A DNA stretch of 64,000 nt, taken from Alphaproteobacteria bacterium. Its GTDB lineage: Bacteria; Pseudomonadota; Alphaproteobacteria; Reyranellales; Reyranellaceae. The notes beneath the pieces were generated by a model that was given only the letters and a program-made list of their open reading frames with translations, did no database searches and was not told where the DNA came from. The position numbers and the translations under genes were made by a program. Location of the stretch: positions 186,001 through 250,000 of the forward strand of contig JAFKFK010000009.1 in NCBI GenBank assembly GCA_017307275.1. The letters run 5' to 3'. Positions 36,119 to 47,001 of this stretch are shown here, piece by piece (within the stretch, counting starts at the first letter, position 1; every line of letters starts with the position of its first letter).

Positions 36119-36136
36119 CCCTCGAGGCCTGACCCT

Positions 36137-36841
36137 ATGGACCTCAAGGAAGAGGATATCCTCGGCGCGGACATTGCCCGGCATTGGTATTACCGCTCCA
36201 AGGCCGCAGCGCTACGCCGTGCCGTGGCCGGTCTCGAGCCTCGACGCCTGCTCGATGTCGGCGCGGGCTCGGGCTTCTTCTCCCGGCATCTGCTCGTCGA
36301 AACGGCGGCCGAGAGCGCGCTCTGCGTCGACATCGGCTATCCGGCCGACCGCGACGACAGCGTCGCCGGAAAGCCGGTGCGGTATCGCCGCGATATCGGC
36401 GCGACGGACTGCGATCTCGTGCTGATGATGGATGTGCTGGAACATGTGGACGACGATCGCGGCCTGGTCCGGCACTACGCCGCCAAAGTACCGTCGGGCG
36501 CACACTTTCTGGTGACGGTGCCTGCCTTCTCCTTCCTGTGGAGCGGCCACGACGTCTTCCTGGAGCACAAGCGGCGCTACCGGCTGCCCGAGATCGAGGC
36601 GGTCCTCTGCGATGCCGGACTCGAAATCGTGCGAGGGGCTTACTACTTCGGCCTGGTCTTTCCGCTGGCTGCTGCCGTCCGGCTGGCCGGCCGCAACACG
36701 ACCGAGCCCCGCAGCAGCCTCAAGAAGCACGGCGCGGCCACCAACAGCCTGCTGACTGCCCTTTGCGCCGCGGAGCTGCCGCTCTTCCCGATCAACCGCC
36801 TCGCCGGCCTCTCCGCCTTCGTGCTGGCGAAGAAGCGTTAG
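36137..36841 (+). CDS. Class I SAM-dependent methyltransferase
   Basis: 234 residues. Motif I is RLLDVGAGSGFFSRHLL near 36-53, the acidic motif II follows at LCVDIG, and LVLMMDVLEHVDDDR is motif IV near 95. The C-terminus has a hydrophobic stretch (YYFGLVFPLAAAVRLAG). It resembles small-molecule or lipid-modifying methyltransferases found beside GT2 genes, and is likely part of the same surface-lipid pathway as the upstream GT2. The substrate is unknown. Confidence 0.87.
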   Translation: MDLKEEDILGADIARHWYYRSKAAALRRAVAGLEPRRLLDVGAGSGFFSRHLLVETAAESALCVDIGYPADRDDSVAGKPVRYRRDIGATDCDLVLMMDVLEHVDDDRGLVRHYAAKVPSGAHFLVTVPAFSFLWSGHDVFLEHKRRYRLPEIEAVLCDAGLEIVRGAYYFGLVFPLAAAVRLAGRNTTEPRSSLKKHGAATNSLLTALCAAELPLFPINRLAGLSAFVLAKKR

Positions 36842-36858
36842 GCCAGAAAGCGTCAGGC

Positions 36859-37983
36859 TCAGGACGCAGCGGCAGCCACGTCCTTGCTGACGATGCGTTT
36901 GCGCTTGGCGTTGATCTCGCGCAGGACGACCAGCATTTCCTCGGCGACGACGTCGCCCGGAATGCCATCGCCCTCGGCCTCGAGCTCCTTCATGTCGACC
37001 CACACCGAGTAGAGCGGCGCGGTGCGCTGGGTGATTATGCCGGCATGCAGGAGCGTCTTGATCAGGACGCGGAAGATGTTGGTGCTCTCCTTGAGCTGGT
37101 CGCGGCGGTCGTCGTCGGTGAAGGTCTCCTTCACCGCGTCGCGCACCCACTGCCAGTCGAGGCCGTACTTGGCGTAGATCACCTGCTTCTGCTCGGCATT
37201 GATCAGGTTGAACAGCAGCGTCTGGAAGATCTGCGCCGACCAGTCCTCGACCTTCTTGTGCTCGTCGGAGCTGAGATGGCGGATCGTCTTGGCGGCCCAC
37301 AAGCGACCGAAGCGGTGATGGAAAGCCTCGTCGCTCATGACGAGCTGCACCAGCCGGCGCAGGACGGGATCGTTGGTCTTGGCGTTGAGCGTCGCGAACG
37401 ACCCCATCGCCAGTCCCTCGATCAGCATCTGCATGCCGACGATCTTCTTGTAGACCTCCTGCGTGCTCACCAGATCGTCGAGGACGGTGGCGATGGTCTT
37501 GCCGACCGGCAGAGGCTCACCCCAGCGCTTGGCGATGTAGCGGGTGAAGCCTGCAACATGGCGGGCCTCCTCGCGGGCCTGGTTGGCCGCATATTCCTGC
37601 GCCCCCGGGTCGAGCAGGATGTGGCAAAGGCTGGCCGACAGCGACAAAGCGCCCTGCTCGCCATGCAGCAGATTGGAGATCGACCAGTGCATGACATCGT
37701 TGGAGAGCTGGATCTTCTGCCGCTCGTCCAACCGGTCCGCGACGGCGCTGCGCAGCTCGACGACCATCTCCTGCGGCACGACCGGGGTCGTTTCCATGTC
37801 GAAGGGCTGGTCGAAATCGATGTAATTCTTGTCCAGCGGGTCCCAGAAATGGTCATGGGTGGCCGAAATAATGCCGTCAAAGGCATCCGTCCGCCGACCG
37901 TAGCGTGCTACCTGCAACATCGCCGGAAAATCTTCCGGGGCAACAGTATCGTAGGCCTTGTCATAGGTGATTTGCTGGGCCAT
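36859..37983 (-). CDS. Ferritin-like diiron protein (carboxylate-bridged)
   Basis: 374 residues. Conserved acidic and His residues in diiron spacing are seen: LLHGEQGALSLSA, ANQAREEARHVAGF (E-x-x-x-H), VSTQEVYKKIVGMQ and VMSDEAFHHRFG (E-x-x-H). This pattern fits the ferritin-like/AurF-type oxygenase superfamily. No signal peptide. The substrate and partner reductase are unknown. It is divergent from purC, with a promoter-like region carrying a palindrome between. Confidence 0.8.
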   Translation of the reverse strand: MAQQITYDKAYDTVAPEDFPAMLQVARYGRRTDAFDGIISATHDHFWDPLDKNYIDFDQPFDMETTPVVPQEMVVELRSAVADRLDERQKIQLSNDVMHWSISNLLHGEQGALSLSASLCHILLDPGAQEYAANQAREEARHVAGFTRYIAKRWGEPLPVGKTIATVLDDLVSTQEVYKKIVGMQMLIEGLAMGSFATLNAKTNDPVLRRLVQLVMSDEAFHHRFGRLWAAKTIRHLSSDEHKKVEDWSAQIFQTLLFNLINAEQKQVIYAKYGLDWQWVRDAVKETFTDDDRRDQLKESTNIFRVLIKTLLHAGIITQRTAPLYSVWVDMKELEAEGDGIPGDVVAEEMLVVLREINAKRKRIVSKDVAAAAS

Positions 37984-38005
37984 TGGGGGCCTCCGTTTCG
38001 AGGGT

Positions 38006-38034
38006 CAATATGACGGTCGCGTCACCTTTTTCAA
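38006..38034 (-). promoter_or_regulatory. Probable promoter of the ferritin-like gene with operator-like palindrome
   Basis: On the minus strand a -35 TTGAAA (38034-38029) is followed after 16 bases by CATATT (38012-38007). The spacer is filled by the dyad TGACG-GTCG-CGTCA (plus strand, 38011-38024). A palindrome inside the spacer would suit a TetR- or GntR-type repressor. No candidate regulator lies next to it. Confidence 0.4.
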
Positions 38035-38123
38035 TGGATTTTTCCCCAGTACCGGAGCATGGGGTTTCGGCCATATTCCGGCCCATCGGCGGGCGGCTCA
38101 ACTCGCCCGCACAGGAGTAAGAA

Positions 38124-38888
38124 ATGTCCCGCCGCCGCCGCATCTACGAGGGCAAGGCCAAGACCTTGTTCGAGGGGCCCGAGCCCGGGACGATCGTCCA
38201 GTACTTCAAGGACGATGCGACCGCGTTCAACAACCAGAAGAAGGGTACGATCACCGGCAAAGGGGTGATCAACAACCGTATCTCCGAGTTCCTGATGACC
38301 AAACTCGGCGAGATCGGTGTGCCCACGCATTTCATCCGCCGGCTGAACATGCGCGAGCAGCTCATCCGGCAGGTCGAGATCATCCCGCTCGAAGTGGTGG
38401 TCCGCAACGTCGCGGCCGGCTCCTTCGCCAAGCGTTTCGGGGTCGAGGAAGGCACCCAGCTGCCGCGCTCGATCATGGAGTTCTTCTACAAGAACGACCA
38501 GCTCGCCGACCCGATGGTGACCGAGGAACACATCACTGCCTTCGGCTGGGCAACGCCCCAGGACCTCGACGACATCGTCGCCCTGACGCTGCGGGTCAAC
38601 GACTTCCTGTTCGGCCTGTTCCTGGGCTGCGGCATAAAGCTGATCGACTTCAAGATCGAGTTCGGCCGCCTATATGAGGACGACATGGTCCGCATCGTGC
38701 TCGCCGACGAGATCAGCCCGGATTCCTGCCGGCTGTGGGATCTGCGCACCAACGAGAAGATGGACAAGGACCGCTTCCGCCGCGACCTCGGCAAGGTCGA
38801 GGAAGCCTACCAGGAAGTGGCGCGCCGCCTCGGCATCCTGATCGACCAGGGGCCGGGCGACGTGCGCGGCCCCACCACCCTTCAATAG
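38124..38888 (+). CDS. purC: Phosphoribosylaminoimidazole-succinocarboxamide synthase (SAICAR synthetase)
   Basis: 254 residues, normal length. It ligates aspartate to CAIR in purine synthesis. The ATP-grasp-like signature is clear: [11 protein letters not shown] at the start, [25 protein letters not shown] and [11 protein letters not shown], then [19 protein letters not shown] lies 6 bases before the ATG. It is the first gene of purC-purS-purQ-purL-bolA-grxD. Confidence 0.97.
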   Translation: MSRRRRIYEGKAKTLFEGPEPGTIVQYFKDDATAFNNQKKGTITGKGVINNRISEFLMTKLGEIGVPTHFIRRLNMREQLIRQVEIIPLEVVVRNVAAGSFAKRFGVEEGTQLPRSIMEFFYKNDQLADPMVTEEHITAFGWATPQDLDDIVALTLRVNDFLFGLFLGCGIKLIDFKIEFGRLYEDDMVRIVLADEISPDSCRLWDLRTNEKMDKDRFRRDLGKVEEAYQEVARRLGILIDQGPGDVRGPTTLQ

Positions 38889-38921
38889 CCCCGCCCCATA
38901 GCCCTGCCCTAGCGAGACGAC

Positions 38922-39164
38922 ATGAAAGCCAGAGTTCACGTAACCCTCAAGAACGGCGTGCTCGACCCCCAGGGCAAGGCCATCGGACATTCCCTCAACC
39001 GCCTGGGCTTTCCCGAGGTGGGCGACGTCCGCCAGGGCAAGTTCATCGAGCTGGAACTGGCCGAGACCGACAAGGACAAGGCCAAGGCACGGCTCGACGA
39101 GATGTGCCGCAAGCTGCTCGCCAACACGGTGATCGAGAACTATTCGATCGAGCTGGTCGGCTGA
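38922..39164 (+). CDS. purS: Phosphoribosylformylglycinamidine synthase subunit PurS
   Basis: 80 residues, the usual PurS length. It begins [20 protein letters not shown] and has [16 protein letters not shown], the PurS signature. It bridges PurQ and small PurL in the FGAM synthetase complex. The stop TGA shares its last base with the purQ start (TGATG), so translation is coupled. Confidence 0.96.
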   Translation: MKARVHVTLKNGVLDPQGKAIGHSLNRLGFPEVGDVRQGKFIELELAETDKDKAKARLDEMCRKLLANTVIENYSIELVG

Positions 39165-39849
39165 TGAAAGCCGCGGTCCTCGTCTTCCCCGGCTCCAATC
39201 GCGAAGGCGATGTGGCGCAGGCAATCGAACTGGTCACGGGCCGCCGGCCCGCGATGGTGTGGCACGGCGACGGCGACTTCGACAAAGTCGACCTGATCGT
39301 GGTGCCGGGCGGCTTCTCCTACGGCGACTATCTGCGTTGCGGCGCCATGGCCGCCCAGTCGCCGGTGATGGCCGAGGTCAAGAAGCGCGCCGCTCAGGGC
39401 GTGCCCGTCCTGGGCATCTGCAACGGATTCCAGATCGTGACCGAAGCGGGCCTGCTGCCGGGTACGCTGATGCGCAATTCGCATCTCAAGTTCGTCTGCT
39501 CCGACGTCCACCTCAAGGTCGAGACCAGCCAGAGCCTGTTCACCAACCGTTACCAGGCGGGACAGGTGATCAAGGTCCCGGTGGCCCATGCCGAGGGCAA
39601 CTACTTTGCCGATGCCGACACGCTGAAGCGGCTGGAGGATCGCGGCCAGATCGCTTTCCGCTATTGCACGCCGGACGGTGCGATCGAAGCCGCGGGCAAC
39701 CCCAACGGCTCGATCAACAACATCGCCGGCATCTTCAACGAGACCAAGACGGTGCTGGGACTGATGCCGCATCCGGAGAATGCCGTGGAGCCGATGTTCG
39801 GCGGGACCGACGGCAAAGGTTTGTTCGAGGGTATGGTCGAGGCGCTGTC

Positions 39850-39853
<4 letters not shown>
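39164..39853 (+). CDS. purQ: Phosphoribosylformylglycinamidine synthase, glutaminase subunit
   Basis: 229 residues from the ATG at 39164. It is a class I glutamine amidotransferase: C86 in VLGICNGFQ is the nucleophile, and the His/Glu pair lies in [11 protein letters not shown] near the end. [15 protein letters not shown] is the PurQ signature. It supplies ammonia to PurL. Its stop overlaps the GTG of purL by 4 bases (GTGA). Confidence 0.97.
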
Positions 39854-42093
<2,240 letters not shown>

Positions 42094-42103
42094 GGAGACA
42101 CCC

Positions 42104-42340
42104 ATGCCCATGCACGCCGAAGATATCGTCCGCCTGATCCAGGAAGGCATTCCCGGGGCCGAGGTCGAGATCCAGGACCTCGCCGGCGATGGCGACCACT
42201 ATGCCGCTACGGTCATTTCGGCGGCCTTTGCCGGCAAATCCAAGATTCAGCAGCACCAGATGGTCTATGGCGCGCTAGGAGGTCGCATGGGCGGCGTTCT
42301 GCATGCCCTGAAACTGACCACCATGGCGCAACGGCCCTGA
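42104..42340 (+). CDS. BolA-family protein
   Basis: 78 residues from the ATG at 42104 (a second ATG two codons on is possible), with GAGGA upstream. It is a class II KH-like BolA fold: VEIQDLAGDGDHYAATVIS, then the conserved H in QQHQMVYGALGGRMGG. It partners monothiol glutaredoxins in [2Fe-2S] cluster handling, and here the CGFS glutaredoxin gene is 70 bases downstream. It follows purL by 10 bases. Confidence 0.93.
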   Translation: MPMHAEDIVRLIQEGIPGAEVEIQDLAGDGDHYAATVISAAFAGKSKIQQHQMVYGALGGRMGGVLHALKLTTMAQRP

Positions 42341-42410
42341 CCGCCCTATATTGTTGTCAAATCCCGCACCCACCGTGTGGTGCGCCCACGTGGTGCTCTA
42401 GGAGATCGAC

Positions 42411-42752
42411 ATGAGCGAACCCCAGGTGTTCGAACGTATCCGCGACGAGATCGGCAAGAACGACGTTCTGCTGTTCATGAAGGGCACGCCGGTGTTCCCG
42501 CAGTGCGGCTTCTCGGCGGCAGTGGTCGACGTGCTGAGCCAGCTCGGCGTCAAGTTCCACGGCGTCAACATCCTGGTCGACCCGGAGCTGCGCCAGGGCG
42601 TGAAGGAATTCAGCCAGTGGCCGACCATCCCCCAGCTCTATGTGAAGGGTGAGTTCATCGGCGGCTGCGACATCGTCCGTGAGATGTTCGAGACGGGCGA
42701 GCTGGAGCAGGTGCTGAAGGAGAAGGGCGTGGCGCTGGCCGCCGCCGCCTAG
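42411..42752 (+). CDS. grxD: Monothiol CGFS glutaredoxin (Grx4 type)
   Basis: 113 residues. The CGFS active site is at C32-G-F-S35 in [13 protein letters not shown], with MKGTPVFP before it, [21 protein letters not shown] and CDIVREM further on. It carries or transfers [2Fe-2S] clusters, usually with a BolA partner, which is encoded just upstream. A GGAG ribosome-binding site precedes the ATG. The purine operon ends here. Confidence 0.96.
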   Translation: MSEPQVFERIRDEIGKNDVLLFMKGTPVFPQCGFSAAVVDVLSQLGVKFHGVNILVDPELRQGVKEFSQWPTIPQLYVKGEFIGGCDIVREMFETGELEQVLKEKGVALAAAA

Positions 42753-42770
42753 GCTCCCCTCGCCGCTGTC

Positions 42771-43535
42771 CTATGCAAACGCGTAGGACGCCATCGAGAG
42801 ATTTCCCAGAGTGAAGCTGCGATGGAGGGTGCGTCCCTGTGCGCCCTCGCCTGCCGCGCCGAAGGCGACATGCAGCGGCAGAAAATGCTCATCGGTCGGA
42901 TGAGCCTCGCGGGCGTAAGGTGCCTGCGCCCGGTAGTCGGCAAGCGCCGCCTCATCCCCCTTCTCCACGGCCTCCGTCAGCCAATCGTCGAATGCCTGCG
43001 CCCACGGTTCGGGCTCGGATGAATCACCGCCTCGCACTAGCGCCCTGAGATTGTGGATGGCGCTGCCGCTGCCCATCACCAGCACGCCCTCCTCGCGCAG
43101 CGGTGCCAGTTTCCGGCCGAGCGCGATGTGATGCGCCGGCGTCTGCCCCGGCTGCACCGAGAGCTGGAAGATCGGAATGTCGGCTTCGGGCCAGCCCAGC
43201 ATGGCTGGCACCCAGGCACCATGGTCGAGGCCGCGACGGTGGTCGTGTGCCGCACCCGTGAGCTTGGCCACCTTCTCGGCCAGTGCCGGAGCGCCGGGCG
43301 CATTGTAGCGCAGGCGGTAGAGTTCTTCGGGAAAGCCGTAAAAGTCGTGGATGGTGTCGGGCTTGCGCGCCAGCGACACGGCCGGCACGTCGGTATCCCA
43401 GTGCGCCGAGACCGCCACGATCGCCTGAGGGCGTGGCACCTGCTGGCCGAGGCTCGCCAGGAAGGCCCGCGCCGGAACGTCCTCCAGAATCAGGGTCGGC
43501 GCTCCATGGGACACAAAGATCGTCGGCATCGACAT
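42771..43535 (-). CDS. LigB-type aromatic-ring/DOPA extradiol dioxygenase family protein
   Basis: 254 residues from the ATG at 43535 (GAGGAATAA upstream); an ATG at 43529 is possible. It begins PTIFVSHGAPTLILED and has IVAVSAHWDTD, DFYGFPEELYRLRYN, DHGAWVPAMLGWPEA and GSGSAIHNL, the pattern of the LigB/YgiD family. The His residues at the start and in SAHW are Zn or Fe ligands. It opens aromatic catechol-type rings such as DOPA or related compounds; specificity is unknown. It is divergent from the first SBP gene. Confidence 0.9.
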   Translation of the reverse strand: MSMPTIFVSHGAPTLILEDVPARAFLASLGQQVPRPQAIVAVSAHWDTDVPAVSLARKPDTIHDFYGFPEELYRLRYNAPGAPALAEKVAKLTGAAHDHRRGLDHGAWVPAMLGWPEADIPIFQLSVQPGQTPAHHIALGRKLAPLREEGVLVMGSGSAIHNLRALVRGGDSSEPEPWAQAFDDWLTEAVEKGDEAALADYRAQAPYAREAHPTDEHFLPLHVAFGAAGEGAQGRTLHRSFTLGNLSMASYAFA

Positions 43536-43573
43536 CGCTTTATTCCTCATCCGGCTCGTGGCAGCCTGTGTGC

Positions 43574-43592
43574 AAATCGGGGGGACCGATTT
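43574..43592. promoter_or_regulatory. Palindrome between the dioxygenase and first SBP genes
   Basis: AAATCGG (43574-43580) and CCGATTT (43586-43592) form a perfect seven-base inverted repeat around GGGGA. It lies 16 bases before the SBP start and 38 bases from the divergent dioxygenase start. It could be an operator or a leader hairpin; no promoter boxes are clear beside it. Confidence 0.35.
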
Positions 43593-43608
43593 CTGGGAGG
43601 GGTGAATT

Positions 43609-45192
43609 ATGCATGTAACACGGAGACTGGGGCAGTTTGCGGTCGGCCTGGGCCTGGCCATGGGAATGTCGCTGGCATCGCCCGCCATGTCGCAGACGAC
43701 GCTCAAGATGGTCGCGCATTCCGACCTCAAGGTGCTGGACCCGATCTGGACCACCGCCTTCATCACCCGCAACCACGGCTACCTGATCTACGACGTGCTG
43801 TTCGCCAAGGATGCCGAACTGCGCATCCAGCCGCAGATGGTCGAGAAGTACGAAAAATCGGCCGACAATCTCACCTGGACATTCACCCTGCGCGACGGGC
43901 TCGAATGGCATGACGGCAAGCCGGTGACGTCCGAGGATTGCATCGCCTCGATCCGTCGCTGGGCCGCCCGCGACGCGCTCGGCCAGCAGATGATGGCGCG
44001 CGTCGGCGAGATCGTGCCGGTCGACGCCAAGACCTTCCGCATCGTGCTCAAGGAGCCGTTCGGCCTGATGCTCGACGCGCTGGGCAAGCCGTCGTCCAAC
44101 GTGCCGTTTATGATGCCCAAGCGGGTGGCCGAAACCGACCCCGGCAAGCAGATCGACGACTACACCGGCTCCGGCCCGTTCGTCTTCAAGAAGGAAGAAT
44201 GGAAGCCCGGCGAGAAGATCGTCTACGCCAAGAACACCAAGTACAAGCCGCGCCCCGAGCCGCCCTCCATGCTGGCCGGCGGCAAGGTCGCCAAGGTCGA
44301 CCGTATCGAGTGGCTGGCGATCCCCGACCCGATGACGGCGGTCAACGCGCTGATCCAGGGCGAGATCGACATGATCGAAGTGCCGATTCCTGATCACTTC
44401 CCGGTGCTCAAGTCCGACAAGAACATTGCCCTGTTCGGTTGGAACCAGCTCGGCAGCCAGATCATCATGCGGCTGAACCATCTCCATCCGCCCTTCAACA
44501 ACGTCAAGGCCCGCCAGGCCGCGATGCTCGCCATCGCCCAGGAGGATTTCCTGCGCGCCCAGGTTGGCGATGCGGAGATTTACAAGGTCTGCAACTCGCC
44601 GCTGGTCTGTGGTTCTCCTTACGAGAAGAGCTACGGCGATCTTCTCATCAAACCCAACCTGGAAAAGGCGCGTCAGCTCCTGAAGGAGAGCGGCTACGAC
44701 GGCACGCCGATCGTCATGCTGCACCAGACCGACCTGCAGTCGTCGAACCAGCTCCCGCCGGTCGGCAAGCAGGCGCTGGAGAAGGCGGGCTTCAAGGTCG
44801 ACCTCCAGGCGATGGACTGGCAGACCGTCGTCGCTCGCCGCGCCCGCAAGGAAGCGCCGGACAAGGGCGGCTGGAACGTCTTCTACACGACGACCGTAAC
44901 GGTCGACGCCGACAACCCGGCCGGCAACTCCTTCACCAGCGGCGGCTGCGACAAGGCATGGTTCGGCTGGCCCTGCGATCCCGAGATGGAAAAGCTCCGG
45001 ACCGACTTCGTGAAGGAGAGCGATCCCGAGCGTCGCAAGGCGATCGCGCTTGCCGTCTCCGACCGGGTGATGGAACAGGCGGTCTACATCACGCTGGGCC
45101 AGTACAAGGCGTTCGGCGCCTATCGCAAGGATCGCGTCGAGGGCTGGCTTCCGGCTCCCGTACCGATCCTCTGGAACATCAGCAAGAAGTAG
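43609..45192 (+). CDS. SBP_bac_5-family extracytoplasmic solute-binding protein, paralogue 1
   Basis: 527 residues. A signal peptide (LGQFAVGLGLAMGMSLASPAMSQ) is cut after AMS. The family 5 (peptide/nickel type) pattern is clear: LRDGLEWHDGKPVTSEDC near 90-107, DDYTGSGPFVFKKEEW and ILWNISKK at the end. No permease or ATPase gene lies near, so it is an orphan binding protein. A tandem paralogue follows 147 bases downstream. The substrate is unknown. GGAGGGG precedes the ATG. Confidence 0.93.
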   Translation: MHVTRRLGQFAVGLGLAMGMSLASPAMSQTTLKMVAHSDLKVLDPIWTTAFITRNHGYLIYDVLFAKDAELRIQPQMVEKYEKSADNLTWTFTLRDGLEWHDGKPVTSEDCIASIRRWAARDALGQQMMARVGEIVPVDAKTFRIVLKEPFGLMLDALGKPSSNVPFMMPKRVAETDPGKQIDDYTGSGPFVFKKEEWKPGEKIVYAKNTKYKPRPEPPSMLAGGKVAKVDRIEWLAIPDPMTAVNALIQGEIDMIEVPIPDHFPVLKSDKNIALFGWNQLGSQIIMRLNHLHPPFNNVKARQAAMLAIAQEDFLRAQVGDAEIYKVCNSPLVCGSPYEKSYGDLLIKPNLEKARQLLKESGYDGTPIVMLHQTDLQSSNQLPPVGKQALEKAGFKVDLQAMDWQTVVARRARKEAPDKGGWNVFYTTTVTVDADNPAGNSFTSGGCDKAWFGWPCDPEMEKLRTDFVKESDPERRKAIALAVSDRVMEQAVYITLGQYKAFGAYRKDRVEGWLPAPVPILWNISKK

Positions 45193-45203
45193 CACGTACG
45201 CCA

Positions 45204-45229
45204 GGCCGCGAGCCTCGAGGCTCGCGGCC
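45204..45229. terminator. 26-base perfect palindrome between the tandem SBP genes
   Basis: The 13-base arms centred at 45216/45217 are perfectly complementary and GC-rich; as RNA it forms an 11-pair stem with a TCGA tetraloop. It begins 12 bases after the paralogue 1 stop. It has no T tract. It is the best candidate terminator for the first SBP gene. Confidence 0.55.
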
Positions 45230-45258
45230 CGCTCTGCGGCACCGACGCGGGATTCGGC

Positions 45259-45280
45259 GGCATGGACATTGCTCCATGCC
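45259..45280. repeat. Second hairpin in the inter-SBP region
   Basis: GGCATGGA (45259-45266) and TCCATGCC (45273-45280) pair perfectly around CATTGC. It lies 59 bases before the second SBP start and 30 bases after the first palindrome. It could be a leader structure of paralogue 2 or a repeat element. Confidence 0.4.
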
Positions 45281-45339
45281 TCAGGCAGGTGATGCCCCAT
45301 CCACGCAATCCGGGGAGCCAAGGAGTCGAAGGAAGTATC

Positions 45340-46914
45340 ATGCATGTAACGCGTAAACTGGCGCAGCTCGCTGCTTGCGTCGGGCTGTTGACGGCGGCGC
45401 CCGCCGCCATGGCGCAAACCACCCTGAAGATGGTTTCGCATTCTGATCTCAAGGTTCTGGACCCGGTCTGGACCAGCGCGCTGATCACGCGAAACCACGG
45501 CTACATGATCTACGACGTGCTGTTCGCCAAGGATGCGAACCTCAAGGTCCAGCCGCAGATGGCCGAGAAGTACGAAGTCTCGCCGGACAAGCTCACCTGG
45601 ACGATTACGCTTCGCGACGGCCTGGAATGGCACGACGGCAAGCCGGTCACCGCCGAGGACTGCGTCGCCTCGCTGAAGCGCTGGATGGTGCGCGACTCCT
45701 TCGGCCAGCTTCTTGCTGCTGCGACGGGCGAACTCAAGGTTGTCGACGCCAAGACCTTCCAGATCGTGCTCAAGGAGCCGTTCGGCATGGTGCTCGAGGC
45801 GCTGGCCAAGCCGTCCTCGCTGGTGCCGTTCATGATGCCGAAGCGGGTCGCCGAGACCGATCCGTTCAAGCAGATCGACGACTACACCGGCTCCGGCCCC
45901 TTCGTCTTCAAGAAGGACGAGTGGAAGCCCGGCGAGAAGGTCGTCTACGTCAAGAACCCGAAGTACAAGCCGCGCACCGAGGCGCCGTCGATGCTGGCCG
46001 GTGGCAAGATAGCCAAGGTTGATCGCGTCGAATGGATGGCCATCCCCGACCCCAGCACGGCGGTCAACGCGCTGATGGCCGGTGAGATCGACCTCATCGA
46101 ATCGCCGGTGCCGGACCTCTTTCCGATGCTGCGGTCCGAGAAGAACATCGCGCTCTATGGCTGGAACAAGCTCGGCAGCCAGATCATCATGCGCTTCAAC
46201 CACCTCCACCCGCCCTTCAACAACGTGAAGGCCCGGCAGGCTGCGATGCTCGCCGTCGCTCAGGAGGACATGCTGCGCGCCCAGGTTGGCGACCCGGAAA
46301 TCTATCAGGTCTGCAACGCGCCGTTCGTCTGCGGTACGACCTACGGCAAGGAATATGGCGACCTGCTGATCAAGCCCAACCTCGAGAAGGCGCGGGCACT
46401 CCTGAAGGAGAGCGGCTACGACGGCACCCCGGTGGCGTTGATGCAGCAGACCGACCTGCAGTCCTCGAACCAAGTTCAGGCCGTTGCCAAGCAGCAGCTC
46501 GAAAAGGCCGGCTTCAAGGTCGACCTTCTGCCGATGGACTGGCAGACCGTGGTCTCGCGTCGTGCTCGCAAGGAGACGCCGGACAAGGGTGGCTGGAACA
46601 TCTTCTTCACCACCAACATCACGCTCGACCTCGACAATCCGGGCACCAACGCCTTCGCGTCGGGCGCCTGCGACAAGGCCTGGTTCGGCTGGCCGTGCGA
46701 CGAGGAGCTGCAGAAGCTGCGTGCCGCCTTCATCAAGGAGACGGACCCGGCCAAGCAGAAGGAGCTGGGTCTCGCCATCTCCGACCGCGTGATGAACGAA
46801 GCGATCTATGCGCCGGTCGGCCAGTACAAGGCCTTCGGCGCCTACCGCAAGGACCGGCTCTCGGGCTGGCTCGAAGGCCCCGTGCCGGTGCTCTGGAACA
46901 TCAGCAAGAAGTAG
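45340..46914 (+). CDS. SBP_bac_5-family solute-binding protein, paralogue 2
   Basis: 524 residues from the ATG at 45340 (AAGGAAG upstream). It is closely related along its whole length to paralogue 1, sharing MHVTRKL at the start, NHGYMIYDVLFAKDA, the HHPPFNNVKARQAAM-like region (NHLHPPFNNVKARQAAML) and ILWNISKK-like end (VLWNISKK). The signal peptide is cut after AMA. It is an orphan with no transport permease in the window. The pair looks like a tandem duplication. Confidence 0.93.
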   Translation: MHVTRKLAQLAACVGLLTAAPAAMAQTTLKMVSHSDLKVLDPVWTSALITRNHGYMIYDVLFAKDANLKVQPQMAEKYEVSPDKLTWTITLRDGLEWHDGKPVTAEDCVASLKRWMVRDSFGQLLAAATGELKVVDAKTFQIVLKEPFGMVLEALAKPSSLVPFMMPKRVAETDPFKQIDDYTGSGPFVFKKDEWKPGEKVVYVKNPKYKPRTEAPSMLAGGKIAKVDRVEWMAIPDPSTAVNALMAGEIDLIESPVPDLFPMLRSEKNIALYGWNKLGSQIIMRFNHLHPPFNNVKARQAAMLAVAQEDMLRAQVGDPEIYQVCNAPFVCGTTYGKEYGDLLIKPNLEKARALLKESGYDGTPVALMQQTDLQSSNQVQAVAKQQLEKAGFKVDLLPMDWQTVVSRRARKETPDKGGWNIFFTTNITLDLDNPGTNAFASGACDKAWFGWPCDEELQKLRAAFIKETDPAKQKELGLAISDRVMNEAIYAPVGQYKAFGAYRKDRLSGWLEGPVPVLWNISKK

Positions 46915-46921
46915 AACGCGC

Positions 46922-46949
46922 GGCGCCCCTTCCCTTCGGAAGGGGCGCC
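46922..46949 (+). terminator. Strong GC-rich hairpin after paralogue 2
   Basis: GGCGCCCCTTCC (46922-46933) and GGAAGGGGCGCC (46938-46949) form a perfect 12-pair stem closing on a CTTC tetraloop. It starts 8 bases after the SBP stop. No T run follows, only AGTTG. It probably insulates the ECF sigma gene from read-through. Confidence 0.6.
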
Positions 46950-46961
46950 AGTTGCGCCAAT

Positions 46962-46986
46962 CGCAATTGCAAATGATTCGCAATTG
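46962..46986 (+). promoter_or_regulatory. Fur-like box upstream of the ECF sigma gene
   Basis: The octamer CGCAATTG occurs twice (46962-46969 and 46979-46986), 17 bases apart and separated by nine AT-rich bases including AAATGATTC; CAATTGC/GCAATTG also reads as an inverted repeat. This resembles the Fur boxes before FecI-type sigma genes. It lies 15 bases before the GTG start of the sigma gene. Iron repression is therefore inferred. Confidence 0.5.
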
Positions 46987-47001
46987 TCATACCGTCGGAA
47001 C

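Noticed and set aside
37984..38123. Purine riboswitch upstream of purC
   Set aside because: The 140-base leader has a small GGGCG/CGCCC hairpin near the ribosome-binding site but no purine aptamer core sequence, and such riboswitches are rare in alphaproteobacteria.
39259..39849. Extension of purL upstream through purQ
   Set aside because: PurL motifs start at the GTG at 39850. The earlier frame is an Arg-rich shadow of purQ.
43540..46983. A 1147-codon open frame antisense to both tandem SBP genes
   Set aside because: It mirrors two well-supported genes and crosses their intergenic hairpins. Its product is low-complexity, rich in Leu, Arg, Asp and Val, with no recognisable domain. Such long antisense frames are expected in GC-rich coding DNA.
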